A DNA stretch of 64,000 nucleotides from Sipunculus nudus (GCA_026874595.1 CM049312.1:27893956-27957955), one strand, 5' to 3'. Shown: positions 29,536-43,193, numbered from the stretch's first letter. A program made the numbers and translations. Notes: generated by a model from the letters alone, not told the origin.

Positions 29536-31124
29536 ACTGACACATACACTGCTGACATGAGCGTGCGAGCGTAATTCATCCCGTTTTGGTGCACACGTGA
29601 TTGACACGTTCAGGGAAAACAACATATCTCGTTACAAACTGAGTCACGACACATGGGGTCACGGCGTGTCTACAGTAAAGTTGCGCAATACCATCGAATG
29701 TTAATCATACAGCCCGCTTCCTTTACTCTATCATTTGTTTTTAGTGATTTTTTTTCGTAACGATTCCATGTACGGGTATTGGATGTATATATGTATAGTT
29801 ATATGTATTTACGTAAACATGAGCAGTCTGTATGTGGCAACGTGTATGACACATAACATCTAAAAAAAACCACCTGACAATACAGCAGTCCTGCATCACA
29901 CACATCAGGAAACACTCACGCAGACAGCCCCTGTCACGCTCAGACGTACCAGCACAGTCACGAGACGTGAACCTGTTACACCAAGAGTAAAATAACACAA
30001 ACGCTATGCCTTTTCTAGTTACACAGACGTTTATTGAATGTACAGAAAGTGATGACATACGATATGTCATGTACAATATATATATATATATAATATATGT
30101 ATATATGAAATATATGTGCATATATAATATATGTATATATGAAATATATGGGTATATATAATATATGTATATATGAAACGAAACCAGATATGGAAGATAT
30201 ATAGCTTATACATGCATATCTACACAGCATATGTCAGTCAGAATCATATACATCAGTATGCGCCGTCTGAATAAATCAATCAAACAAATAAAACATATGA
30301 TACAAGTGCGTGCTTATACAAGTGGTACTGCTTTGCATTTGTGCAGATTCCCGGCAGAGAACGTCGACAGAGGAAAAAAGCTTCCAACATCATGTGCAGC
30401 ACATATATCGTTAACTGATATGGAAAAAAAAATGAAATAAGGAATCCAAGTTGAAAACATTAGACATTAACACCTATATATATGTATATACATCTTTCTA
30501 TCTACAGATATCTGTCAATCATATATTTACATTCATGAACGTCAACCCATAAACATAAGCAGGTACATGTTACCACATCGCATATTCTATATAGAAACTG
30601 TGATGTCCCTTAACAAAACAGAACGAGGTATAATAATGTATAGATATGTGGCAGTAACGAAAATGTTAAACATACCACTCGTATTAACTAAAGAGGAAAG
30701 GGGTTTACAGAACAACGGATTCACCATTTAGCGATAAGACATATATGATAAACATACAAACAAAAGAACGTAATTTGAAATAAAAGCAAAATAATCTGTG
30801 GCACGTGTGATCCTTGTTAGGGATGGATGAGACTATTATTCGTCTGACTTCTACCCGTGTGACCTTTCTGGCATGGGTGTCCCTCAATATAGATAAAATC
30901 TACGCCAGCAGAGCTCACAGGGTCATTGAAGTACACAAGCTCCCCTACCACGGCAAGGTTATAGTCTCGGCAGGGGAGTAATATGTTTTATTGTTATCAC
31001 AAAAGATACATGTCAGAAAAAAACGAAGCGCAGGTTTGACCGTGTCAGTCTGATGAGAACAAGGGACATAGGCACAGCAGACACTGGGCCCATCATATAT
31101 ACATACAGGGAAAACTATGTATGG

Positions 31125-31830
31125 GTAAGCAACATTAGCAAATTGAAAGGATGGAAGGGTTCACAAAAGAGTTGTAAACAAAAATATAAAAAATGGTGAG
31201 TACCAGATTACAAAACAAAGCATTATATTGCTCCAAACACAGGAAAGGGATTGGGAATAAACAACTGATAGGCAACAAGAGTATAAGTTGAGAAAACAAT
31301 TCTTTGGTAAGTAAAAAATTATGCATGACCTGAACCATGAGAAACGTGTAATGGGTATGTAAGACCAAGAGACAGACTGGAAGTATTATCATAACTATAA
31401 CGGAACGACAGCCCACGAACATACACCTTTCAAGGTAAGCATGACGGAAGGCAAAATGGAAAAGGGCACGCAAGGACAAAATGTTTGGTAAGAAACAAAT
31501 ATCAGCTGGAAGGATTTGGCGATCATTACAGAAGGCTCAAAAAAGACAACGACATATCTACCCACAGATTGTGCGTCGGACACATATATGACCAAACAAA
31601 AGAGGTCCGTTTTATAGGACGACGGATGATGTTCACGGATAGCATTCAAAGCAGCACATTGCCCATGAAAAAGGAAAAGTAATATGATAGCAACATACCA
31701 ACAGATCTGAAAATAAAATCGGGTAAGTAATACTCTACGAGGTAAAGACAAAATCTGATGGCGCCATGTTACATACGTAAATGTAGTGTTTAGGGTTCGG
31801 GGTAATTATATGTGGATGTACTGAATGCAC

Positions 31831-31870
<40 letters not shown>

Positions 31871-34800
31871 GTATATATATTTATATATACAAAGAAACAA
31901 ACTGCTTGGGAACAAGAGAAACAGGCATCAGCGACCTTCGTTAGCTGATGGATGTTTAATACCTGCAACAACATGTAGCGGCCTTCTAACATGGAGATTA
32001 TCTTATATGACTGTGTGGAAGATACCTGACGGTCTTTGCAGAAAGTATCACAAACATGCAACTGGGAAATAAATCGACTTTTTTTATGTTAAATGTAAAG
32101 AATTATGTAGTGTGTGCTAAGAAGGACACTCTCACGGTGCTAATGCCGATCGTTACCAGATTCGTTTACTACATTATAACAACTGGAGGAGAGCGTATAA
32201 GAACTGTAACATTGCTGCATTATGGGAAGAACCAATACCACCTGTATTTTGCACCGCGTGCCGGTCAACACAACAACTACAGAAGAACCTATAACACCCT
32301 AAACAATTTGGCTTGGAAGGAGAAGCAAAAAGGCCTACACGCGAAAGGGGATGGAAGAACAATCACTGTGACTGGCAGACAGTTGGATTCAGTGAAGCAA
32401 CAAAGGATAAACAGTGAACCAACATGGAAGGTAGCTGTGAGATGGACAAGGTACAGGCTGTAAGAGACCCGGAGGACCTGAGCTATGCCAACACGCCCTC
32501 AGAAGAAAAACTGCCAATGTCTCATGCGTTCCGTTATATTCGTATCCAACAATACCAAGATATCTGAGAACGGAACAGATATATTTTCGCTTACGAGAGA
32601 AGCAGATGAAAGGAACAACAGCAGCAACAACATCGTTAGCGATTCCATACATGGGGGAGTAAACAAAACACATAATAGTTTTTTTGTATCAAACATGTCC
32701 AGGGAGGAAACCTGGAAAACACAAGGAAGAAACACAGTTCAAGGGAAGGTTGGGCGAAGGAGACAATGGGATAGAAAACAAAGAGGCACAGGTGTGTGTC
32801 CAGACAAGTAGGATCATAAAAAACGGAGACGCTTTCTATCAACTCGTTCAGCGGCGTTGAAATATGAGAGGAAGTGCAGTTTGAACTTTGCAATTGGTAT
32901 TTTCTATTAACATCAGGATATATATATATTTATATACATGAACATATTTATATTTACATACTTTACATAAGCATATATACACAGTTGTATTTGGTAATAA
33001 TTTAACTAGAGTTGTCCGGAATATCGAGTTTTTAACATAACGAGTTTCCACCGTATTATATTTGTGTATATATATAAAAGAGATCGATACATAAAGTATC
33101 GAGTGACTGTAATACCGGAACCGATTATCCTATTCCCAATACCGATAAAAGCATCCTTTGTAAATGAAAGGAAATAACAACAGCAAGAAATAAGCCACAG
33201 GACAGTGACGATTATGTGACATAATCATCCAGTGAAGAAGACGTAGAAGGGTAAAGGATGAATTACAATGTTGCGGGAGGCAGAAGACAAAAAACACTAG
33301 TGCCGACGGAATATGATCAACTGGCTTCATGAAACGATTTTTAGTTGGTTTCAGGAGCTCTCATCGAAAACCTAGTACTTGATGAAGTCTCGATAAGTGG
33401 GATGGAGAATACAATAACCAGCCTTTGAGAACTGGACATTTATTGGAAGCATATATGGAACACCGTGTCAGTCGAATAGAAGATGGATTAAAAAGGACTT
33501 ACGAAATCCTGCGACACACATTGTGACAAACATAGGAGAAAAACCATCAAAGTGCGGATCATAAGGGAAGACAGAAAAGAAAAGTCAAACCACACGTGCA
33601 GTTACGACAACCGTTCGGTAATCGACAACTACTGTCGGTTTATATTGAGAAGGGGACCTTTTCACATATCGTCATCTTGAGAAGGGATATTCCTCATAGC
33701 GTCAACATCCAAGGCAAAACAGAAAAGGAAGACCGGCTCGTCCCTAAAATCAATCTATATTGAGAGTGAGACCAAGAACATACACAGCATGACATTTAAA
33801 AAAATACTCTGAGCAAAATAATGTTGCGATTAGTTAAGGTCATCGCAGAGTCCAACCTGCAGTACCATGGGAGAAATTGTAAGTATAATCACACAAATCA
33901 GTACACACGACCCGGTAAATCATACGAACGATATCACGACCCAACATGCAGGACGCTAACAATGAAAAAGTTTTACGTGGGGTAAGTAAAATAAGGCAAC
34001 AAATTGCAAGTACCATAACTGAAACAGAAGAAACCAACTGTCCGGGACATTGCCTTAAAAAATAAAAAGAATATGAAACCGAACTGGGGAGAAAGGGAAC
34101 GTACCAACAATCGCTTTGTTTATATACGTCATTGAAGAGATCGAGAAGTGCAAGCAGATCAGAACACTAACACAGAACCAGCATGCAGCGAAAGGAACCA
34201 CGCAATAAAAAGGAAGAGAAACTGTCATAACATTAAGTGTAGGTAAGAAACGTCGTCTGTAAGAGGTGGGAAAATCGGGAACAATAACAGGGGATACACA
34301 TTATACAATGTCGCAAATAAAGATGTGGGGATCACTAACCCTCACACAAGAAAACAGTATATATATTCAGGGCTCGACATTAACTTTTGAAAGTATTTGC
34401 CTGACCGGGTAAGTAACATCTAGCTATTACTTGCCCTACATGAATGTTTACTTGCCTTACAAATATGAATGATTGTATCGAAAAACACAAAGACGTTTTT
34501 GCATGCCTTAGGTAAAGTTTTTCTGTTGGACCGATTGGTCCAGTCGGGCAAGTAGGAGGGGACTTCTAGTTGCCTTACCACTATTTCAGGAACTTTTACT
34601 GTCCCCGTGCAAGCGGTTAACCGTAAATGGCGAGCACTGAGATATGACATGTGTGTGTGTGTATATATATAGATATATATAAATATGTGTGTGTGTGTAA
34701 TATACAAATGCCTAGGAGGTATGTTTGCAATAGTAAGATCAAATCGACAAGAGGAACATGTGGAGAAACTGGCTAAAGATGACCTGTAAGTAAATGCCTT

Positions 34801-35422
34801 GGGAATCTACAGGTAAGGCGTCACACAAGGAACAATCCATCTATACGTGTAAAAAATGTATATGGATATCATTGACCCTATGAAAGGATATGAAGAAACA
34901 AGAGTGGATGGAAGAGGAATTTAACAAGAGAAAACCCAACAAGAGGTATGAGGAAGGAATGTCAAACAGGCAACATAACGTGAAGTCGGAGAACGATGTA
35001 CGGTACGTCATATCACGATAACGCATCCTGATGAAAGCCCGTAACATATATGATCTGTATATATATATATATATTGTATCTATATGTACAATTATTTACA
35101 CTTTTACACTTAACACACAATTATTTCCTATGTGTCGGGACAAGAAAATGGTCGTAATGGTTCAATTACGTAATTGCGGGATGGTTACAAGACGGAGTTC
35201 CACTGTATATATGTATATATATATATATATAAATGTGCATGTCTCTATGAACTGCTGGCATGTTTCATCGCACAAGGGAATGGACAGAGCTACAGGTAAG
35301 TATCGTTAGAGGTGTGACAGTAGATCAGCAGATATTTAAAACATTACTGACAAATACTTAGATACCAGTTATCAGCAAAAAAAAAACAAGTTTTAGGATT
35401 ATGACGAAATAAAACGGTAAGT
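31125..35422 (+). other. Splice-donor-rich noncoding stretch (possible multi-exon ncRNA)
   Basis: Perfect GTAAGT hexamers occur at 31307, 31723, 33879, 33982, 34409, 34786, 35296 and 35417, and near-perfect donors (GTAAGC, GTAAGA, GTGAGT, GTAAGG) at 31125, 31196, 31435, 31488, 34243 and 34813, many preceded by AG or GG. About one GTAAGT would be expected in 4.3 kb; on the opposite strand I noticed one (33497). Acceptor-like sequences exist (near 33345 and 34589). Purine-rich flanks resemble exonic enhancers. No ORF runs through. A long spliced noncoding RNA is the simplest reading. Confidence 0.4.
34364..34640. repeat. Dispersed-repeat-like segment with internal TTGCC motifs
   Basis: The segment begins GGGCTCGACATTAACTTTTG and contains several copies of (A/T)CTTGCC(C/T) or its complement GGGCAAGTA (about 34428, 34450, 34546, 34570). 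From memory this beginning resembles dispersed elements in marine invertebrate genomes, which would mark host DNA. I could not check this. Confidence 0.3.
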
Positions 35423-36176
35423 ATGAGAATATCACGACCATACATACAGGTCGCTTACAAGAAATAACATAAGATTACATGCCACGCTTTACATGATATG
35501 CCAATAAGGAACTCTCTGTACCAAAAACTGTAGTTCTACCATATAAATATCTGATTAACAGAAAGGGTGCATATACGGTAGTGTTTTACTGAACACATTT
35601 GTGTTCCTTCATTAAATTAGAAATATTAACCTATATCACAAAACTAACATACTGATATCGATACTTTATCAATTTTTGTAAACAGGTAATTCAACAAGGA
35701 CAAGTATACACAGTCGACACAAAAATATGTTATAATACAGAAAGAATGTTATACTTCGAGCATTAAAGTATATACAAAAAAGTATATCCGCTATAATACA
35801 AACATATGGATATACAACAAGAGATCTGATATCGATCGCAATGATATAGCGGATGCGTGTGATATGGATACTTGCATATATATACATATATATATATATA
35901 TATTATATATTATATATCTATATATGTGTGTGAGAGTGTGTGTATGTGTGTGTGTGTTATGGATGAGTGTTTTATTTGAATACTGTCGTCATGCTAGAAC
36001 AAATAACAAAAAATGCAGCGTATAGCTGTAGCACTATCACATTGCATACAGACACCAGGAGAGTCATAAATGGTTCTGCATCAGGATGAAGAAGTCTGTA
36101 TCACATCTTTTGGCTGGAGATCACATCATCGAACGTCATCAAACCGTCAGCGAAGTGTCCTTAGGCCATCATGCAT

Positions 36177-36278
36177 CAGAGCGATGTGGTCATCATGGCC
36201 GTGTCAGAGCGATGTGGTTATCATGGCCGTGTCCGAGCGATGTGGTTATCATCACCGTGTCCGAGCGATGTGGTAGTC
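36177..36278. repeat. 28-bp minisatellite, nearly four copies
   Basis: Units of about (T/C)(C/A)GAGCGATGTGGTTATCAT followed by a GGCCGTGT or CACCGTGT end, period 28, the last unit incomplete. No reading frame is preserved with meaning. Confidence 0.85.
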
Positions 36279-38181
36279 ATGTAACAGATTCTTTACGTGG
36301 CACATAACATCTGTTTTATGTAAAGATTTTCACCAAATGAATATCTTCTGGTTTGTTGTATAATTATGAACAGTCCGCTGAACAGTGGCATATTACATAT
36401 TCCATATAATTGTACCTGTCTGGTTCTTCACTGTTTCACAACAAAACAGATATCTACCGGGTCTATTGTCAGTAAACAATCTTACAGGAAGGCGCCGTAT
36501 ATATCCAACAATTCCTGAAAGGGCAGTCTTTATAGTCTATTTCACATCTGGCACTATACTGTTATCACAGAAACAGACACCGGTTAAATGTTCGTTGTAT
36601 TATCAGATGATACCAGAATTCAAACAATAACGTCTCAAATCACAGTTTGCAGCACATTTAGATACGACTGTTAAGTTAATGCGTTCAACTCACCATACCA
36701 TTTATGTCACAAGCTCTTAACTGAAAGTCCATCCAGCCAGCCAGTTCCAAAAGTATACTGATATTTTTGACGTGTTGTCTGTACCAAATTCAAATCGTAA
36801 TGTGGAGAGCACCCTCAGACAACTCGCATTTGTCAAATCTTGACGTGGCAGGAAACACACAGCTGCTTACATCAGACGACAAATTTAATCTGACCACGGG
36901 TGAAATGAGCAGTAACATTCATACTGATCATGTTGGGTTTTCTTCAGGACGGGAGATCATTGGAGAGAAATATGTGAGCACATATTGGAGTCTGCAGATC
37001 AGTAGTTGTGTGATATAAATCAAAATAATGTTTACATACCACTCAAACGATATCCCATTCGACTGAGGTTACGGCAATTGCACAAACCCACGTATGTTTA
37101 TAAGATAAAGACAGACACACTGTTTTGCACCATTGTTCCCCACCTTAAATAATGCACAAGTCACCCAGTTCTGAACGCAGAGGGAAACGGGTGATTAATC
37201 CGCAAGAAATATTTCACTGAGATAGCTGTTTTCTTCACGCAGGGAGATCATTGGAAAATAAATGTAAGCACGCCTATAGCTGTTTACAGATGAATTGTGG
37301 TATACCATAAACAAGGCATATTAGCAAACCATATCATATGATATCAGAAGTGACTGAGATCACACGAAATGCGCAAATACGCCTTGGTGTATGAGACCAA
37401 GACGGATACATAGTTTTGCACCAAGACGTCCCCTGTGAAATAATGCACACGAAGTCTGCAGGAACTCCGGATGTGACCAGAGGAATACAGGGTTCGGTGA
37501 CTGTTTTCAAATACAGTGGTCCAGATGACGCTGTGTTATAAACAACTAGGTGTCTTCGTGTATAAACCAGATTACCTCCTTAAATGTATCATTGGCCACG
37601 TTTATTAGTTTATAATACCTTTTCCATATACTGACAATATGATGAACACTGAAGATAGTTGTTTAATGATCACACATCACCTACATCATGAATGTGACGT
37701 GTTGTATCGAATCGGAAAATGCATGTACGATATCTGAACACACGATCTGACTTTATTGTGACTCGTGTCATGTGATGACTGTATGTTTTTGTAAGGGAAT
37801 ATCATGAAACAATGAATCGCGCAGCGTTTCCCAGATATGTTATACATCGCTGTCTGTGCAAACACGAGTACTGATTTAATGTATTTATTGTTGATCATAC
37901 ACATATACTTACTGTTGCAAAAAGCTAAAACATTGCTATCAATACAAATATAACAGAAGTCATACATCACGGTCCATTTTGATTGCATTACTCGTCACAG
38001 ATATTCGAACACCCCCCCCCCCCCTCCCCATCCCCATACGATTACTCAATGATAAAGCGTTCGAACTCTGCTGTGTGTTGTCCCCATCGAACCCACACGT
38101 TCGGTACACAGATAGCATGGAAAACCACGTCCAACATACCTGTTCCAACAAGTGAAATAAACGGTATACTGATGGATTTAC

Positions 38182-38430
38182 ATGAGGATATTTTTTATAG
38201 TTTATGAGGATATTCGTATGGACAAAATGCCTCAACATAAATGTGTTTTTTCGAATATTTGCCCTGGCGGGTACAAGAAATATCAGCTATACTGTAAGCA
38301 CGTGGTGTGTTTGCACTGTGTCGTGACACATTTTCTCCCGTACGGACTGAAGGAAGCAAACAATCTGACCCGTCTGAAATATATATGCAGGTTGATCCGT
38401 TGCCCGAAATGTCGACGGAAGAAATTGTGA
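38182..38430 (+). CDS. Small RING-like zinc protein
   Basis: 82 residues, or 70 if the in-frame ATG at 38218 is used. It has a RING-type Cys/His order: a CVFSNIC pair, then YCKHVVCLHC (the C-x-H-x2-C-x2-C core), a ~24-residue loop, and CPKCRRKK at the end. Spacing of the first pair (CX5C) is longer than usual. A donor-like GTGAGT follows at 38440, so this may be one exon of a longer gene. A stand-alone RING this small would need partners or a dimer to act as a ubiquitin ligase. Confidence 0.6.
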   Translation: MRIFFIVYEDIRMDKMPQHKCVFSNICPGGYKKYQLYCKHVVCLHCVVTHFLPYGLKEANNLTRLKYICRLIRCPKCRRKKL

Positions 38431-39173
38431 AATATAGGGTGAGTTAATCCTTTTCCTGTGTTACACATTTATTGCATGGACAGATTTATACACACAGTTA
38501 ACTCATAATACAGGTATTCATTCTACACATGCATCGCTTTGCATTACAAAACTATGACATGAGAAACACACAAGGTCATATGTTTGATCTTTATTTTATT
38601 TGTAAAATATGATATTTGCAAAGCGTTTTTTACTGATATATGTTACAAATATCATCGCTGAATTCACACTACACGTACGAGCGTGTATGTATCATAATAA
38701 CAGTGTATGTCTTGACATATTACAGCAATATGAACACCATATATTTAAATACGATTGGTCCGAGCGTCAATCCGTATCAACAAATCTCTGGTTACACACT
38801 TAATTTAGTGTGTCTGTAGGTTTTTATATTATATTCTGTTACTTTCCGTGTAATATCAAACTTGATTCTATACATGCGCGATGTCTTGTTCTTCACCTGT
38901 TCCTTGTATCGTCACTTCGCAGGTGTTTATCTAACGTCCTTCTGGTAACTCCAAAATGTTGTCATCACATGCAGACTGTGACAATGCCTCCGCCTTTAGG
39001 TCGGCCTGAAACACATGCTTTTACCCAGTACATGACATGTGTACATTTTGTATCATAATTATGTAAAATATTGTGGTATGATGACAATGTAACACGTATC
39101 ATCTAGCGTCCGTCTAATGACACAGCTGGGTCATGTGATTTAATACAGGACGTCGTACTGATCGCTATTCTTT
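38431..39173. other. Intergenic between convergent genes
   Basis: No supported ORF. It lies between the plus-strand RING-like gene and the minus-strand zinc gene, so both 3' ends are here. Confidence 0.3.
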
Positions 39174-39791
39174 CTACACCCGTTGTCGTTGCACGCAAAC
39201 GTGATTCATAATCTGTTTATGGAATCTCAGCAGATGGTCCGGCCTGAACCGTAAGATCTTTTCGGAATCCCAGTAACATCCAAAGCACGTACAGTTCCCA
39301 ATAAACATGAAATATTTGACGGGCTCAGTTGTTAGTGACTCGCCGTTTGCTAAGAGGTTTCCCACAACATCCCCGGGATCGACATGCTCTGCTGGCCAAT
39401 ATTTCGATATCACGACAGTAGAATGTATGACAAAACCGATCATACCGGGCCACTCGAATAATATCTTCACGGCGCATGGTGTATGACCAGGTCCCTTATG
39501 GAGCGCTGCGTGCTCCATATATTTCGATGTGATGACACCACACAGTTTACAACGCAATATCGGGTCGCTGTCGTAGGAGTCGATCACACAGTGTTTAGAG
39601 GCGCAACAGCTGATTCGAGACGCCGTAAGCAGGGTTGTACACTGTTGACAATCGCCGTTGTTTTTATACATCTCGATCAAACGTTGGTACAGTTCAGTAG
39701 GTAGCAGCCAAAAGAATGTATGCGGTATATACCGCGACGTTAACCACCGCGTGCATATGTCGAACAAAGTACCTGGTTGTTTCCGTTCCAT
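39174..39791 (-). CDS. Zinc-binding protein, paralogue of the gene at 9.8 kb
   Basis: 205 residues from the ATG at 39791 (MERKQPGTLFD); the frame is open upstream through a GTG only. The order of motifs equals that of the 9.8 kb protein: FFW near the start, CQQC, LRCKLCGVI, HAALHKGPGH, EWPGMIGFV, SKYW. Extra Cys residues (ISCCASKHC) lie between the two CxxC pairs. The C-terminus diverges but keeps a GNC(T/V)C motif. Both are probably zinc-ribbon-like. The unknown function is shared by two loci on opposite strands, so the duplication is old. Confidence 0.85.
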   Translation of the reverse strand: MERKQPGTLFDICTRWLTSRYIPHTFFWLLPTELYQRLIEMYKNNGDCQQCTTLLTASRISCCASKHCVIDSYDSDPILRCKLCGVITSKYMEHAALHKGPGHTPCAVKILFEWPGMIGFVIHSTVVISKYWPAEHVDPGDVVGNLLANGESLTTEPVKYFMFIGNCTCFGCYWDSEKILRFRPDHLLRFHKQIMNHVCVQRQRV

Positions 39792-40112
39792 GATATCACA
39801 CCCCCGATTCTGTCGTATACCAGACACGTACTACAGGATAGTGCTATGTGCACAGACCTTTATATGTTGCAGGCCAACATTAACTCGAACGAGTTATGGC
39901 TGGTACAGCGGACTTGTATCAACATTTTTTCAGGCGCTCCGTCATTTACATGTGTCATACTGTCCGCACTGTCGTATACTAAACCGAAACCATTCCATCA
40001 TCGCATATTCTTTGGTTATTAGTACCACGGACGCCTTCGGACAATAACGCGCTGACTATTCGCGAACAGATGTCTGGGAATTTCGATCATCTGCTTGTAA
40101 AAAAACACACGT

Positions 40113-42702
40113 TCAGGATAAGAAAAATTTTATTGTGCCTCGGATAAGTTTCCGGCATATCGGGCAATTCCTAATGTCTGATGCACAACCCATACATGAT
40201 ACAATATGTCCGCATGGCAAGAAAATGATTTGACGAATTTGGTCCAAACAGATTACACACATAGTCTTGTCTTGTAACAACTGCTTTTCTTGTATCAGGG
40301 CATCCACATCTGAAATTAACAACACACGAACTGATTGTCATGCAAAGCGATGTATACCTTAAATAACCGTTATGTAATCATAGAAATCAGCATACGACTG
40401 TAATCTACAACGTTATATTACGGACACCGATCTATATTTGTTACGTATACATACTACAGCAAATATAATGCTTTGTTCACTGTCATTCAAATGAGGACGT
40501 TATTGCCATTGTGTGTGTGTGTGTGTGTAATAAAATGACCGTATCGTTGAATTGACCAAATGATTACTTTTTTTGTTTGTAGGTCCAGCTGTTTGCGGAC
40601 CGTTCCCGTCACCGTCACTCCCGTTTGACTGCTGCATTTCGCCAACGAGCGGTTTCTCTTCCGCTTCACGTGCGGCTGGAGTGCTGGCAGCGGATGTTTC
40701 ATATGAATCCATCACAGCAGCTAGTAAACATTCAGCGGATTCAAACGCCTGCCCTGTCGTACGTAGCTTGTTTTCTATGACGGACGCCACTCTGTCACGG
40801 GGAATACCCGTGTTGAGGACTAACTGGACTCTGTCCGTGCTCATTTGTGCCGCCAGGTGTCGGGGGTCGTACTCTGATGTCGGCCATTTGAAACAGCACA
40901 CAATATATGATAATATATGTGAATGAGTCCGAACGACGTGTTGAATATCAATACGTTTCTGAGAATATTTATAATGTGGACAATGAAGCTACACCTCACA
41001 AATTATTACCAGTATGAATATGCATGATATCAACACAGAATATCAATGGGTCCGATCTCACTTGCCAAACAACGTATCTCAACAGTATAACGGCTTGGGT
41101 ATTATGGCTCTGATCAGAAAGAGTCCTAAAGTCTAACCGAGACGTATTAATGACTATATGAAACATTTGATATGTATGTGAAAGTGAAACGGAAAATACG
41201 TTTTTCATCACATGACTGGACAGCTCTTGCATAAAAATATCAGCCATTGTGTGAATATACTGACATGACATAAGTCCTGAACAGAAATATAACGTAATGT
41301 TACATATTTGGCATATATTATATATATGTTCTGACCTTAGAAACTCAAGTACAACATTAACAGCAAAACCACACACCTGATCGTTCGGGCGTTTCGCTCC
41401 TGCTTTCTAAGTAACGTTTGGTCCTAACTTTGGCGTTGGTACCCTGTAACAGATTCATAATATATTTGTGTACACACGTCATCACGAATATTTCCTTATA
41501 TAGTGATACAAAGTGGTTTCGTATGTTCATATCTTAAACAAAACGCATTACTGAATATATTGTATTGACTGTCGTTAAAGGATAATGCGTGTCTGATGCT
41601 TTTTCTGTGTGATCATGTAAAATGTGTGTGATAAGTAAAGAATAATCACCAATGTCTCGCTTTTAACCATAGTTGCATTTCTGTTTGCCTCGTGAATGAA
41701 TTCAGGTCCTTTGGACTGCATAACAAAACCACATTTTGGGAACCAACGTGCATGCTCAGCCCATGGTTCATCTCCCGGTTCCCAGGCACGAAGCCCTCCA
41801 TCACAGTAAAAACACCGGCAACAATCATGTTCACCTGCAACACAAAATACGTATCATCTGTTATGAACATAAATGCGTATCACATTAATTAATACATACC
41901 ACTGTAATCAGTGACCGAAGTATTATCTTCTGTTGCAAAAAAAAAAAAGAATCAATATGCGTCTCATAATTATTCATCTGAAATTGTTTCTTGGTCATGT
42001 GCCAAACAATATACAGTTATCGTCTCACAGCCTGCAAATGCAGGATAGAACCGTTTCCAATGACTGATGCGATATCTACAGACATATTACATTTTATACG
42101 AGATGATATACTCCGTTGGTCGGACTTACAAGAACGAACTAAAGCAATCAAACACGTTTATTTAGGTTAAAAATATGGTGTCGTTTTTCTAACTACAAAT
42201 GTAGCGAGCATGTATTACCTGTGTAGTAAAACCCGGCTTCGGCCAGTGATTCGGGAGTCTGTTCTTTACCCACTGGCCATCCACGGAACGTCGCTAGTCT
42301 GTTTTGCTCTGTAGCCAGTCTTGGCCTTCGAGGTCTCTTTGTAATTATGCCCAACCGTTCCTTCAGGATATCCTTGTAGAAAGACGTTCCTCCAGTTTTG
42401 TTTGCAAGGATCGGGCTATTGTCGTCAGGAAGTGGTACGTTATTCGTTGGTTCCCCGCGAACAAACGCACACCGGTCTCCGTAATACCGGAAATGTTCCT
42501 CGTCTGGATCATCCCCTGTCTCCCAACCCATCATAGCACCTTGACAGAAGGCACATTTTACTTTATCACGTGGTCCGACAAAGTATAAACCCGCCGCCGA
42601 CATCAGCCTCGGCTCGATCAAGTCCCTTTTCGGCCATTGACGGTAGCTATCCAGTCTGTTTTTTTCAATCCACATCGCCGAAGCCCCTCGCCGTTCGCCC
42701 AT
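40113..42702 (-). CDS. Inhibitor of apoptosis protein (BIR-BIR-UBA-RING), five exons
   Basis: Proposed exons, minus strand: 42702-42219, 41834-41650, 41443-41377, 40873-40568, 40309-40113. Every junction is GT-AG and every phase matches, giving 412 residues. BIR1 (~14-85) has [19 protein letters not shown] and a final Cys. BIR2 is split by intron 1 and completed with [23 protein letters not shown] and KCGF, the full zinc set. Exon 4 holds a UBA domain (~258-300; [20 protein letters not shown]). Exon 5 holds the IAP-type RING ([21 protein letters not shown]) ending FFLS. IAPs bind caspases or their activators through BIRs and ubiquitinate targets through RING. Intact introns point to direct capture of host DNA, or to host DNA itself. 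Confidence 0.9.
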
Positions 42703-42770
42703 TTTGTCTATGAGCGTTTTCAGATGACTTTCACTATATGCATTTTGGCCATACGAAATAGCTCTTTCTG

Positions 42771-42780
42771 GGTTTTTATA
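42771..42780 (-). promoter_or_regulatory. TATA box of the IAP gene
   Basis: TATAAAAACC on the minus strand, about 70 bases before the IAP start codon. No CRE at the fixed 14-base distance, unlike the other promoters. Confidence 0.6.
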
Positions 42781-43186
42781 TTATGCAACGTCACTCTCGC
42801 AGTGCCCGCGTCCCTGCACTATCTGTTTCAACCGATGCCGATGTGTATATAACTGTATCTGAAGTGGAGTATTAGTTCGGTCACATGACTACGGGTACAA
42901 CGTCTTAACTCGGAGTACCACGTAGTCGTATGTTTACAGCAGCTCTTTGCAGATCAAACAGAGCAGACAGTAATGCATGTCGGACTCTATATATATAGGC
43001 CGCGTGCTGTTCCGCATAGGATCCTATTACAAATACACTGTGAAACTGATACCACAATGTATTATATTGGACGAAAGCTGACACACGTTATCTTGCGATA
43101 CTACATCATATTCAAGATTCCGATGTCCCAGCACCTGTACCGACCAATCAGCAGGCAGTGAGTCATACCTGTCCTATCACAATGTG

Positions 43187-43193
43187 TATATAA
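43187..43193 (+). promoter_or_regulatory. TATA box of the CARD-DED gene
   Basis: TATATAA with an initiator-like TCAGTC at 43218 and CCAATCAG at 43144, followed by a leader of about 70 bases before the ATG at 43291. The gene appears unspliced. Confidence 0.65.

Larger units (their letters stand above)
29536..38181. other. 8.6 kb gene-poor region
   Basis: Neither strand has a convincing CDS. The plus strand is A- and purine-rich from about 30.7 to 35.5 kb. TA microsatellites occur near 30080-30180, 31830-31890, 34665, 35060, 35205-35230 and 35880-35925. Subregions with clear structure are listed separately: a splice-donor-rich stretch, a dispersed-repeat-like segment and a minisatellite. The right end (36.3-38.1 kb) holds nothing I can assign. 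Confidence 0.5.
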
